A stretch of DNA of 64,000 nucleotides, taken from NCBI GenBank assembly GCA_026708015.1, contig JAPOVT010000054.1:1-64000 (forward strand), read 5' to 3'. This stretch comes from a bacterium. Its GTDB lineage: Bacteria; Actinomycetota; Acidimicrobiia; Acidimicrobiales; Bin134. The notes under the pieces were generated by a model. That model saw only the letters and a list, made by a program, of their open reading frames with translations. It ran no database searches and was not told where the DNA came from. Positions 26,245-35,708 of the stretch are shown here, in pieces; within the stretch, counting starts at the first letter, position 1; each line of letters begins with the position of its first letter. The position numbers were made by a program, and so were the translations under genes.

Positions 26245-26266
26245 CGCATTCGCCCGCCTTAGCAGA

Positions 26267-26518
26267 ATGCCCTGGCGATTCTCATCGCTGGATGTACATC
26301 TGGACGCTTGGGCAGCAGGTCAGGGCTCTGAAGACATCGAGCAACTGCTGCTGGGCCTGCAAGATCTAGCCAACCGGCCCCTCAACGAGTTGCCAGGCAA
26401 TCGCTTCCCTGGGCTGTCACCCATGTGGCGCTGGGCAAGAGTGAGAAGCGTGTACGTGGTCTTTCTCGTTGTCGAACCAGAGGGCGTGCTATCCGTGCTA
26501 GCAATCACTGACGAGTAG
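26267..26518 (+). CDS. Small protein, candidate RelE/ParE-type toxin
   Basis: 83 residues. An amphipathic helix (DIEQLLLGLQDLANRPL near residues 23-39) is followed by a Gly/Pro turn and three predicted beta strands ending RSVYVVFLVVEPEGVLSVLAITD. This order (helices, then an antiparallel sheet with an Arg-rich strand MWRWARVRSVYVV) is typical of RelE/ParE toxins. It follows the 59-residue gene by 22 bp, which is a plausible antitoxin. No active-site residue can be assigned with confidence. The pair forms the left edge of the defence island. Confidence 0.5.
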   Translation: MPWRFSSLDVHLDAWAAGQGSEDIEQLLLGLQDLANRPLNELPGNRFPGLSPMWRWARVRSVYVVFLVVEPEGVLSVLAITDE

Positions 26519-26571
26519 GTCCAGCCTCCCTAGCTCTGTCGTAGGATCAATTGGCTCCTGCCAGTATCCAA

Positions 26572-27870
26572 CTATCTTCCATCACGCAAAAGATCTCCAT
26601 CCCTTATACACCTTGTTGTCCCGCCACTCCAACCTTCACTCTTCCGCTCATACAATAGCTTTCGTCCAAGATGTACGATCACATATATGAGTAGACATGC
26701 GGCCCAGAACATCCATGCCAAGCTGAAATAACCATTTGAGACTGAGACTTCAAATATTCCACTGTCTTCTGTGACTGCAAGAAGTACTAGACAAATGAGT
26801 GTATTGGCCAGTAGATACACAGTAATGGCACGTCTCAAGACATAGAGTTCGATATCATCATTTCGTTCTGCTCCTGGGATATCGCAGTTTGCTTCCAATC
26901 TTGTTCGAGAACCAAAAAATATTATGTACGTTCCTTTTGCGACCTGCAATGAATTTCTAAGAATGACTGGCGATAAGTCTAATAGGTACCGAATTCCACG
27001 CCAGACACACTTGATGACTCTTCGAGGTTGGACAATGCTCAATGCTGCCATAGCAGCGACAAATAATACCGACAATATCAATGTGGTCAATGAGGTCCAG
27101 AACCACACCCAAAGCCTGATTGCGATTGCTTGCTTTATCAGCATTGGACCATGCGTTTCGATTGGAGGATGGTTCTTGCCAGTTTTGGGCACTACAAGCG
27201 AAAGGACATTCGGCGACATCTCATCAGGATCGATGAATTTAGGCTGTGGTTTTGGGCCGTCAGGTGTCCTAGCGGATACCAACGTTACAATTGAGTCCCC
27301 TTCAGTTGTCAAGCAGCGCCTTCTTATATCCACTTGGTAGACTACAACCCGGTGTCCTAGATTGAATGAGGCGCCACTATCGACAATTGCAATCTCCTGT
27401 TTTCTACGAAGACTCAATCTGCCCAGTGGGCTGGGCTTGATGGATCGATAGAAGTGATCTAGATTTTCCGACATATGCAATCTTGCAATTATCCTAAATC
27501 CTCCTAATTGCAGCCCATCTATGCTTTTATCTGTGCCAGAACCAGATTGAATGTCTATGCTATCCACAACAAAAGCAGGTTTTCGAGAAGATGGTCGAAG
27601 AAAGAGGGCCGCAAGAATGCACCTAAGGTGGAAATGAAGTGCAAGTAACGGGTTAGGCGAATCTGGCGTGGCTATCTCCAAAGGAACCCGCCCTGATGTC
27701 GCTATGACTTGACTACTTGCACTTCTGGCAATTCGCAAAAGATAGCCACGATGGATTAATTTATTTCGAATTCTCGTGCTTTCGCTGGGCGTGCTATCTC
27801 CGATTGCCCTCCACAAAAAAGCCGCTATAGTACAGCTGGCCGCAACGATATACAATATTTGAGCCGCCAT
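26572..27870 (-). CDS. Unrecognised membrane protein in the DUF499/DUF1156 operon
   Basis: A 432-residue protein, visibly A+T-richer than the surrounding genes, which suggests recent transfer. Hydrophobic spans are seen at the N-terminus (QILYIVAASCTIAAFLW), at about 250-285 (LWVWFWTSLTTLILSVLFVAAMAALSIV), 350-370 (VYLLANTLICLVLLAV) and 385-405 (LAWMFWAACLLIYVIVHLG). The 220 residues between the first and second span form a soluble domain with basic and beta-rich segments. I recognise no family. It starts 48 bp downstream of the DUF499 gene on the same strand and so may be the third member of that operon, possibly a membrane effector. Confidence 0.65.
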   Translation of the reverse strand: MAAQILYIVAASCTIAAFLWRAIGDSTPSESTRIRNKLIHRGYLLRIARSASSQVIATSGRVPLEIATPDSPNPLLALHFHLRCILAALFLRPSSRKPAFVVDSIDIQSGSGTDKSIDGLQLGGFRIIARLHMSENLDHFYRSIKPSPLGRLSLRRKQEIAIVDSGASFNLGHRVVVYQVDIRRRCLTTEGDSIVTLVSARTPDGPKPQPKFIDPDEMSPNVLSLVVPKTGKNHPPIETHGPMLIKQAIAIRLWVWFWTSLTTLILSVLFVAAMAALSIVQPRRVIKCVWRGIRYLLDLSPVILRNSLQVAKGTYIIFFGSRTRLEANCDIPGAERNDDIELYVLRRAITVYLLANTLICLVLLAVTEDSGIFEVSVSNGYFSLAWMFWAACLLIYVIVHLGRKLLYERKSEGWSGGTTRCIRDGDLLRDGR

Positions 27871-27918
27871 AGTGAACGGTGATTTCTATAGCTGGTGGTA
27901 TGGCCAAGTGTAGCAGTA

Positions 27919-30900
27919 CTACTCAAACTCGGAAGCGGTAGCGCCGAGGTTGGAGGCGTTTTCGGACACTGTACGTTGGGTGGATTCGTTGAAGCCGTCA
28001 GGGTTGGTGGCTCGTACTTCTAGGACGAGCTCGACGTCGGGGCCGAGGTGGGCGCTTATGTGTTCGGCGATCTCACCAAGCTCCTTGATGCAGCGCACGG
28101 GGTCGAGGTCGAACTGGGCGTAGAACTGGGTTGAACCCTGGGTTGGCGCTGACTCGGCGCCAACCCCCTGGTCACCTGGGGGAGATGTCTCGGGGCCGCC
28201 TTCAGGACGCTCAACCGTGAGCTCTGGTTCTGCGGGTTCAGGCAGTCGGTCGGGGTGAACGAGGAGACCACTAGGAGCGGGGATGACGTGTTGGCCGGTT
28301 TGGATCCCGACCCAGGTTGACCCGTCGTGGGCATCCGCGTAGGCGAAGGTCTCTTGGGCCCAATCGGTGCTGGCAGTTCCCGCGCTTATGGCAGAGTCGA
28401 GCACATGAGGTGATGAGAGCCTCGGCATGTGGGGATAGCGGGCGTAGATTTCTCGCAGCTCCCTCAAGGTCACGTCGCCCTGTTCTGTCCACAGGTCACG
28501 GCGGTCGATGTCCATGCGCACCCGCACTCCGCTGTAGGCGGCGATCATCTTTTCCTCAGTGGCCAACTTCTTGGACACCCGAGCTCCTATGTCGCCACTG
28601 GCGGTTGCCCTCGTGGTCTGCCACTCAATTTCGGAGGTGCCAGCTTCCTGTTTAGGAGTAAGCACCTGGGTGAACGTCTCTGAAATCAAGCTGTCCACCT
28701 GCTGAGAGACTTCCTTCATTTTGCTCTCAGCCTGTCCCTTCTGGTGGGGGGTCAGGTCAAGGGGCTCGTGTTCATCGACGATGGACCGCCAAGCCAGATA
28801 CAGCCGAGCTGCGTCGCGGAGCTCGCTCAACCGATTGGCCGAGGCGGCCACGAATACGAGCAGGTTGCGATTCAGGCGGGGACCGCCGTGGCGCTGATCC
28901 AAGATGTTCTGGGCCAGGGCTACGGCCGGAGAGTGCTCGTCATTGGCTGAATGGGTGGCATCAGGTTCGAGTACCACGAGCCGCACACCGTCATCGTCGT
29001 CCGGGACGTCGCCCGGTCCCTCGGCAAACACCTGCACCGCGGCAAAGTCACCTCGGTCCCGTTGATTGGCGAGCCGGACCTTCACTTCATCATCGGCGTG
29101 ATTGTCGGTGTAGTTCGAAGCGGCCCGGTCTGCAGCCATCCTGGTGACATTGGGCTGGAGCGAATACCAATACTGGGCACCATCCACGTATAGGTGGGTG
29201 GCCTCCCCCGAGAGCCGACGAAGCGCGTCAGCGAATTGACCGATTGGCTCGCCGGGCTGCACACAGCCCAGCACCACCGACTTCAGGTCAACTCCCCGCT
29301 TGCCATCGGGCCGGGACGCCGAGCCCATGTACACGGTTCGGGCCGCTCGCCTGGTGGCGGAAAGTCGGCCAAAATGGCTGTTGGCGTTGTCAATGCGAAG
29401 CGGTAAGGCGTTGGCGCCATCGACGTCCGACTTGATGACTGGATCCCAGGCTTCCTCCAGATACTTCTTCATCTCGCTGACCAGCGCCCCAGAGTCCATC
29501 GGCAAGTTGCCCGGCATGATCAAAAGCGACTGGTCGCCGCGCTGCCACAGCTGGGAGATGGCCAGCGCCATCAGCCGCAACACACCGCGGGTTCGCTGGA
29601 ACTTGTCCAGGGCAGACCAGTCGTCGAAAAGCCGGTCGAACAGCTCAGGGTGGATCGGGTACGACAACTCCATCCGCTTGCGATAGTCGGCCTCGCCCAC
29701 TCCCGACGGGAACTCCTTGGCCTGGTCCCGGTACATATCGCAGTACGCCCGAATGACTCCGTCGCGCACCCTGGCCATCTCTGACGGCACCGGGTCGAAC
29801 AGCCGCCGCCGAACAATTTCAAACGACTCATCGGGTGATGCCGGCTGCCACTGGGCTGCCTTGCGGGTGACCACGTTCTTCAGCTTCTCCAGCGCTGTGC
29901 GCCCTCGCTCGGCACCCACTTCGACGTCGGAAGCGGGTATCGACACCAGCACTACCACGTTGGAAACTGCCCCGGCGGCTTCGGTGAGCGCCTGGGCAAA
30001 GGTGAACTGGGTGTCGAAGTCGCCGCCAACGAGGAGCGGCCCATCGCCGCCGTCGCGCAGCTGTCGGGCGTAGGCCACCCATTCATCGATTAGCACCACT
30101 GCCGGGCCGCACTGCTGGAAAAGCGTTCTTAGCGCTGCCCCCGGGTTGGTCCCTGCCTCGTCATCAACTCTGACCAGCTCATAGGCATCCCGTCCGCCAA
30201 GTTGATAGGCCATCCGGCCCCACAAGGTGTGAAGAGATACGCCGTCTTCTACCTGCTCAGGCTTCGACGGGGAGATCATCTGGCCGACCATCACCGCCCG
30301 AGACACATCATCAGGCAATGACAAGCCTTCTTCAGCAAGGATCTCCCCCACTCCGGGCAACTCTTTGGCCTGCACGCCCGAGGCCAGGTGGTAGAGCGCA
30401 ATCAGACTGTGGGTCTTGCCGCCTCCGAAGTTGGTCTGCAACTCGATGATCGGGTCGCCCCCACCCCCCGACAGCCGGCGAGCAGCCCCAACGAGTAGAT
30501 CCCGCAGACCCTGGGTGATGTAGGTGCGAGCGAAGAACTCCTGAGGATCCTGATACTCCGGTTCAGCGTTGCCGCTCAGCACCTCGAACAAATCGGCTGC
30601 GAATTCGGCTTGCTCAAAGTTCCCCTGAGCTACATCAGCGTGGGGCGTGATGATCTCTCGCCACGGAGTCAATCCCGCGGTGGGATGGCCCTCGGTGGGC
30701 TTGGCCGCCGTCTTGCGACGCTCGGCGCGAGATTCCTCCTCCACCATCTGGCGCATGAGGTCGCGGCGAAGATTTCGGATTTGCTGGCGCTCATCGAGAT
30801 TGCCGAAGGCCTCCAGCAACCGTTCCATCGAGTCGAGTGCCCGCGCCGTGTCGTCGGTGGACAAGGCTTGCTGGTGCGCCCAGCTGTTGCGAGCATCGGC

Positions 30901-31158
30901 CACCTCGAACACCAGCGCCCGGATCGCCGGCGGAAAGCCATGGCCGAATACTTCCTGCCAAGTGGCCTTCATCCCCTTGAACAGAAATGCGGCATCTTCA
31001 GTGGATGGATTGCGATCAGGAGTGTGCAGCCGACTGTTGACCGTCTCGAGCCACCCGTCGCCGTAGAACCCCTGCCACGTATCCTCGCACTTCGGCCGCA
31101 TCCCATCGCGCAACAAGTCGAGCGCCCGAGCAATCCGCTCGGTATTGGCCATCACCAT
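27919..31158 (-). CDS. HEPN(Swt1-type)-DUF499 AAA+ ATPase, predicted anti-phage protein
   Basis: 1,079 residues. Residues about 5-115 form a Swt1-type HEPN domain with the RNSWAH motif (Arg90, His95), the RX4H pattern of HEPN ribonucleases. Then comes DUF499: LTPWREIITPHADVAQGNF, Walker A in LQTNFGGGKTHSLIAL (about 240-254), Walker B in AVVLIDEWVAYARQ (about 353-366), and a long C-terminal part to a Pro-rich linker near 995. DUF499 ATPases occur beside DUF1156 methyltransferases and SNF2 helicases in predicted defence loci, as here. An ACGGAGAAC Shine-Dalgarno precedes ATG 31158. The DUF1156 gene lies 244 bp upstream, and the membrane gene 48 bp downstream. Confidence 0.9.
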   Translation of the reverse strand: MVMANTERIARALDLLRDGMRPKCEDTWQGFYGDGWLETVNSRLHTPDRNPSTEDAAFLFKGMKATWQEVFGHGFPPAIRALVFEVADARNSWAHQQALSTDDTARALDSMERLLEAFGNLDERQQIRNLRRDLMRQMVEEESRAERRKTAAKPTEGHPTAGLTPWREIITPHADVAQGNFEQAEFAADLFEVLSGNAEPEYQDPQEFFARTYITQGLRDLLVGAARRLSGGGGDPIIELQTNFGGGKTHSLIALYHLASGVQAKELPGVGEILAEEGLSLPDDVSRAVMVGQMISPSKPEQVEDGVSLHTLWGRMAYQLGGRDAYELVRVDDEAGTNPGAALRTLFQQCGPAVVLIDEWVAYARQLRDGGDGPLLVGGDFDTQFTFAQALTEAAGAVSNVVVLVSIPASDVEVGAERGRTALEKLKNVVTRKAAQWQPASPDESFEIVRRRLFDPVPSEMARVRDGVIRAYCDMYRDQAKEFPSGVGEADYRKRMELSYPIHPELFDRLFDDWSALDKFQRTRGVLRLMALAISQLWQRGDQSLLIMPGNLPMDSGALVSEMKKYLEEAWDPVIKSDVDGANALPLRIDNANSHFGRLSATRRAARTVYMGSASRPDGKRGVDLKSVVLGCVQPGEPIGQFADALRRLSGEATHLYVDGAQYWYSLQPNVTRMAADRAASNYTDNHADDEVKVRLANQRDRGDFAAVQVFAEGPGDVPDDDDGVRLVVLEPDATHSANDEHSPAVALAQNILDQRHGGPRLNRNLLVFVAASANRLSELRDAARLYLAWRSIVDEHEPLDLTPHQKGQAESKMKEVSQQVDSLISETFTQVLTPKQEAGTSEIEWQTTRATASGDIGARVSKKLATEEKMIAAYSGVRVRMDIDRRDLWTEQGDVTLRELREIYARYPHMPRLSSPHVLDSAISAGTASTDWAQETFAYADAHDGSTWVGIQTGQHVIPAPSGLLVHPDRLPEPAEPELTVERPEGGPETSPPGDQGVGAESAPTQGSTQFYAQFDLDPVRCIKELGEIAEHISAHLGPDVELVLEVRATNPDGFNESTQRTVSENASNLGATASEFE

Positions 31159-31402
31159 AGGTGTTGTTCTCCGTCAACCACGCTCACACCCCCACAATGC
31201 CACGCACCAGCGAAACGTTCCCTGCCCAGTGCCAAAACGATGATAGAAAACAACCAATGTACGCCCCACCCGCCACGTCCGAGATTCCACTTCCTGACGG
31301 GCAGCCCAGCCTTGCCGATTTGCTGTCCAATACCGCCGGAGTGGGCGACATCGACTTCGAGGTTACTCAGATCCACGAAGCCGCTCAGCCTGCCGGATTC
31401 GA

Positions 31403-34165
31403 CTAGAGCATCGATTCTTGGACGGGGCCCGCAGCGGAGGCGGCCGTAGCATCGGCCCCGGCCCGGAGGTTGGGCCAGGCCGTAATGAGACCGTTGTAGG
31501 CCCCGGCTTCTGCTGCCCAGCCCTTGTCGTTGGCCTTCTGATAGAGGAGATAGGCAAGCAGGCGGACCCGCTCGCTGTAGCCGCCGAGAGCGTGCAGGAG
31601 CTCCGCTGCCTCTGATTCCGACCGCTCCAATGCTGCGACCAGATATTGGAGCGCCTCCCACACCGTGAGACGAGGGTCCGTAGTCGGTAACCAACCTTCA
31701 GCAAGTTCAGATCGCTCGTAGAGGCGGAACTTGCCGGCCCGGGCCTCACCAATACCCGATTCTTCAATACCCGCCAGAGAGGTGTTCTTGGCATTAGCCA
31801 CGCTGTCGGCGTCTCCTGAGGGGCCTGGGTTGTAGCCATGTTCTGAGAACCAGGTGAGGGCGAACCGGGTGTCACGATCTAACTCCGCTTCTTCGCCATC
31901 GAGCACCTCGCCCAGTACGTCGTTGATGATTGCCAGCGCCGCCGAGACCGGCATGGATGAACCATCGGCTTCTACGACCTTGGCATACCGTGAGAACACC
32001 TTGATTCCTGGCCCGATGGTCGACTGTGCCATATCCACCGGGGCGATATTCCCGGATTGGAGAATGCACACCGCCTCAGGAAGCTCCTCGCGCAGCGCCG
32101 CCATGAACTCGCCGCGCGTGGCCAGCGATGCCGAAGCAGGCCGGGGACGACAGGCCAGCACGATTGATGAGGCCAGAGCATTGCTCTTTGAAGCCACCAA
32201 CCGGTTGCCCAATTCGGTTCTCATGGGCCAAGTGGCATTGACCTGCAAGCCTGCATCTAGAACCGCCTGGAGGAACGTGTCCCAGCCGGTAACGCGCAGT
32301 TCGCCGTCGCGGGCCTCGGTCGCCTTGTACGCGTAATAGAGCGTTGCTGGCAGCTCGGCTGGCTGGCACTCGGCGACCTGGTCCATGAACTCGAACATCC
32401 CCGACTCGAAGTGCTCCTCGGCCGCTTCCTTGGACCCGGCTCGATGCCGATTGGCGATCAGCTCCTCAGCCTTGGGCGTCAACAATGTGGAGCACTCATC
32501 AGGCCAGATATCTAGGAGGCCATTGCGGAGCCAAACAAAGAAGAAGTCGGAGAGATAGGAATACCCCACATTGTCGTAGTAGGGCGGATCGGTAGAAATA
32601 GCCGCCCCAGTGGATTCCCTTACACGAGCCCGGGCATCTCGCTGGAGAGCTTCGCCATGAGTCTCAGATGGAAGATGCTCCAAGGCCTTGCGAACCCATG
32701 CGACCATGGCAGTCCAATTACCAGCAGAGTTGGAAAATGGATTGCACTCAGCGAAATCCCAAGTCATGGGGATCGCCTGGCGCCCGAAAGTATTGCGAAC
32801 TAGCTCTCTGGAGTTATGCCAGGTGCAGATGTTCGACCAGTAGTCTGCGCCTTTGTCCACCGCGAATGCCAAGCACGTGACCACAGCGTCGGCATAGGCC
32901 TTCGCGCCGCGGCCGCCGTCGCGTAGCCGCACGCCATCGTCAGCCATACCCGCAGCGAGGGCATCCGAAGCCACCTGCTCGGCTACCTCGGCAAGAAGAT
33001 CAGAAAACGTGGTCAGCGCGGTGAGCTGGCGGGGTGTGAACAACTTCTGATACTCGTCCACCCCATAAATGTGTATCGAGATGCTCCTGGGATAAAGGTC
33101 CAAGCGTTGCGACGGAGCATTTGCGGGTGTTTCAACTACGGCAGCTGAAACATCGGAAGACTTGGCTTCGCAATACCATCTACCCAATTCTCCTTCAGCA
33201 ACGACAGACATCAGATGCTGTCGGAGTCTCCCTTGCCTGCTCTGCTCTCTGATGTAATCAACGTGGATCGCCGCTCCAGTGGCTATGCAGGTGCCGTTGC
33301 CCCGGTTCACAGTCCTCTCGTATGCCGGTTCGCCGCCCTCGCGAATCTCGTAGCTGACGGTCTGGGTTTCCCGGTCGATAATCGGCTCAATCCACACCCT
33401 AGGCTTGCCTGGCTTGTTGACAAGCGTCCACGACGCCACCAATGGCACATGCCCCGACCAGCTGGGATCAGGCGACTCCACCGTCCGAGCCCATATCCAG
33501 GCAATCGGCGTCAGCTTCTCCCCATCCGGACCCGTTGCATCCGGGTACAGGTGCCCGATCCGCCGCTCAGCATCATCTCGCATCCACTCCCCATAGGCCT
33601 CCACGTCCGCAGCCAACCCCTGCGCCCGCTCCCAAGTGGTCAAGGTCTTGTCAATGTCCGGATGAACTGGAGGCATCCCAGTAAAGCGCGGCGGTATCTC
33701 AATCATCGCCTTGTTGATCAACACCGCCACCGGGTTCAGATCACCAGCCAAGGCCTTCAACCCGAGCCGCTGCGCCTCCAGGGGAATCGCTCCACCGCCG
33801 GCAAACGGATCCAGAATCGGCGGAGGCCCATCCGGAAAACAGCGGTCGATCTCTGCTCGCGCCTCAGCTAGCACTTCAGGGTTGTTGGAGTTCTCCCATT
33901 TCACCAGCCGCTCCAGAATGCGAAACAACCGCTGCCGTTCTCCTTCCTGCTCCTCTGGGGTAAGCGACTCATCCCCTGACGGATCATCCACCAGCGACGC
34001 CCAAATCACCGCTCGAGCCGCCGCCAGTGGCCGCCGAGCCCACCACAAGTGCAACGTCGATGGATGCCCATGCCGAATCGACTTCTCCCGCGCCGCCTCC
34101 GCGTTAATCGCCGCCAACGGCAACGCCACCTCAATCAGCTTCGACTTGTATCCCCCATCACTCAC
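31403..34165 (-). CDS. DUF1156 domain DNA methyltransferase, predicted anti-phage
   Basis: About 920 residues. KLIEVALPLAAINAEAAREK followed by SIRHGHPSTLHLWWARRPLA is the DUF1156 signature at the N-terminus. ILDPFAGGGAIPLEAQRLGL (about 120-140) is the SAM-binding motif, and STDPPYYDNVGYSYLSDFFF (about 530-550) holds the DPPY catalytic motif of N6-adenine or N4-cytosine methylases. The open frame continues to an ATG at 34258 with no ribosome site. The GTG at 34165 sits just before the conserved start and is used here. It should modify host DNA so that the locus's nuclease function spares it. It opens an operon with the DUF499 gene and faces the Fic gene. Confidence 0.88.
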   Translation of the reverse strand: MSDGGYKSKLIEVALPLAAINAEAAREKSIRHGHPSTLHLWWARRPLAAARAVIWASLVDDPSGDESLTPEEQEGERQRLFRILERLVKWENSNNPEVLAEARAEIDRCFPDGPPPILDPFAGGGAIPLEAQRLGLKALAGDLNPVAVLINKAMIEIPPRFTGMPPVHPDIDKTLTTWERAQGLAADVEAYGEWMRDDAERRIGHLYPDATGPDGEKLTPIAWIWARTVESPDPSWSGHVPLVASWTLVNKPGKPRVWIEPIIDRETQTVSYEIREGGEPAYERTVNRGNGTCIATGAAIHVDYIREQSRQGRLRQHLMSVVAEGELGRWYCEAKSSDVSAAVVETPANAPSQRLDLYPRSISIHIYGVDEYQKLFTPRQLTALTTFSDLLAEVAEQVASDALAAGMADDGVRLRDGGRGAKAYADAVVTCLAFAVDKGADYWSNICTWHNSRELVRNTFGRQAIPMTWDFAECNPFSNSAGNWTAMVAWVRKALEHLPSETHGEALQRDARARVRESTGAAISTDPPYYDNVGYSYLSDFFFVWLRNGLLDIWPDECSTLLTPKAEELIANRHRAGSKEAAEEHFESGMFEFMDQVAECQPAELPATLYYAYKATEARDGELRVTGWDTFLQAVLDAGLQVNATWPMRTELGNRLVASKSNALASSIVLACRPRPASASLATRGEFMAALREELPEAVCILQSGNIAPVDMAQSTIGPGIKVFSRYAKVVEADGSSMPVSAALAIINDVLGEVLDGEEAELDRDTRFALTWFSEHGYNPGPSGDADSVANAKNTSLAGIEESGIGEARAGKFRLYERSELAEGWLPTTDPRLTVWEALQYLVAALERSESEAAELLHALGGYSERVRLLAYLLYQKANDKGWAAEAGAYNGLITAWPNLRAGADATAASAAGPVQESML

Positions 34166-34461
34166 AGCGAGCCACGCTACCCCAATGCAGGAGCCTTCCT
34201 GGCCCCCAACGGACCTCTGTTCAGCTTCACTCAAGGACTGCGGAAAGGAGGGCTTCATGACGCTTTTGGAATTTCGTGTTGCCGAGAAATGGCAGATAGG
34301 TAAACTCCTGAGAATGACATGCTTGGAACTTCACAGCATGGAGAACCGGATGGGCAATGGCTGCACCCCGCATCAACCTGCTCATCCACGTTGCTGCTGC
34401 CTGGGAGTAACAACCTTTGGTTCTCTCTCAAAGAGTGCTAAATCTGGCCTGGAATAGTCCC

Positions 34462-35652
34462 ATGAGCAAGTCAGTGACCGTTGCCCAGCTAGCCCAACAA
34501 GCAGATATGGACTTGGACGATGCACTAGCCGATCTCTGGGATGCTGGTATCGACGAGGTCCTTGACCCTGATGACCTCATTCCACCGAAAATGCTCAAGG
34601 CAGCTGAACAAGCCCTAAATGTTGTGAACCATAAGCAGCAACTCCGAATCGACTATTGGTTGGAGCGAACTGGCCTTACTAGAATTGAATTTGAAGAAAT
34701 GGCAAGCTCTATCGGGGTACGCATAAAACCAAACATGCGCAAATTGCCGAAGGGTGGACTCCGACGCATAAAGCGACAATTCCAAACTGTACAACCAAAG
34801 ATAGAGCAGACGGAGACTGAACCAATAGAAAGTCCGCCATTTAAGTGGTTTCAGGTTGGAAATCGGCGTCCTAGTGCATATTTGTTTGAAGAGGACATTC
34901 TTGGGATACATGAATCGCTTGTATTGGACTTTGCTATGTCAGATGATCCTATTTCTCCGTCGGAAGTAAGGGATGTAAATCTGATTGGGTCAGCAATCTC
35001 TCGCCAGCATACATCTTTGGGCCATGAGCTAAAGTACGAGACCGTTGAGATGGCTGCAGCAGCCCTAATGCATTCCTTAGTATTCAATCACTGCTTTTAT
35101 AATGGGAACAAGCGGACTGCATTGGTCTCAATGTTGGCTTTCTTGGACATGAATTCAGTGATTGCAACTTGCACTGAAAATGACTTATACCAATTTACTC
35201 TGAATATTGCTCGACATAAGATTGTGGATTCACGTTATGACCAACTCGATGATCGTGAAGTGTTGGAAATGGCCTTGTGGATAAGATCTAACAGTAGACG
35301 GGTCGAAAAGGGCGAGCGACCAATTCCGTGGCTTCGATTGAGAAGGATTCTCAATCGATATAATTGCGAGTTTTCGACAGATACTGGTAAGGGAAACCGC
35401 CTAATAATTCAACGAAGAGTGGAGAACCGTGGGCGAATGCGACGAAAAAAAAGGGCGCTTCTTGAAAGTCGTGTTACATGGAGTGGTGATGGCTCCACTG
35501 TTGGAAGAGGGGTTCTACATCAAATCAGGAAAGACCTCGAACTTGACGCAGAACATGGAGTTGATTCAAAGGTCTTTTACGAGGCAGAAGCGGAACCAGA
35601 TGACTTCATTCAGGTCTATCGTAAGGTTCTGAACAGGCTAGCAAGACTTTAG
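34462..35652 (+). CDS. Fic/Doc family protein with a HicA-like C-terminal part
   Basis: About 396 residues from ATG 34462, with an upstream start possible at 34417. The N-terminal 60 residues (VTVAQLAQQADMDLDDALADL) resemble the small helical domain found at the start of IF2. The central Doc-like domain has HSLVFNHCFYNGNKRTALVS. The Fic motif is H-C-F-Y-N-G-N-K-R, with Asn where Asp or Glu normally binds the metal. The end (LRRILNRYNCEFSTDTGKGN, then TVGRGVLHQIRKDL) looks like a HicA toxin fold. The gene is A+T-rich. It lies opposite and divergent to the methyltransferase. It may AMP-ylate or phosphorylate a target, if active. Confidence 0.78.
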   Translation: MSKSVTVAQLAQQADMDLDDALADLWDAGIDEVLDPDDLIPPKMLKAAEQALNVVNHKQQLRIDYWLERTGLTRIEFEEMASSIGVRIKPNMRKLPKGGLRRIKRQFQTVQPKIEQTETEPIESPPFKWFQVGNRRPSAYLFEEDILGIHESLVLDFAMSDDPISPSEVRDVNLIGSAISRQHTSLGHELKYETVEMAAAALMHSLVFNHCFYNGNKRTALVSMLAFLDMNSVIATCTENDLYQFTLNIARHKIVDSRYDQLDDREVLEMALWIRSNSRRVEKGERPIPWLRLRRILNRYNCEFSTDTGKGNRLIIQRRVENRGRMRRKKRALLESRVTWSGDGSTVGRGVLHQIRKDLELDAEHGVDSKVFYEAEAEPDDFIQVYRKVLNRLARL

Positions 35653-35708
35653 ATGGCATCTCATACTTCTTTTAACTTGGATCGGACCTTCTCTATTGTC
35701 TGGTCCAT

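Noticed and set aside
31161-31406. 81-codon plus-strand frame in the gap between the DUF1156 and DUF499 genes
   Set aside because: The second half (ADLLSNTAGVGDIDFEVTQI) is protein-like, but there is no ribosome site, no homology I recognise, and it runs against an apparent operon; left uncalled. The rest of the 244-bp gap shows nothing clear.
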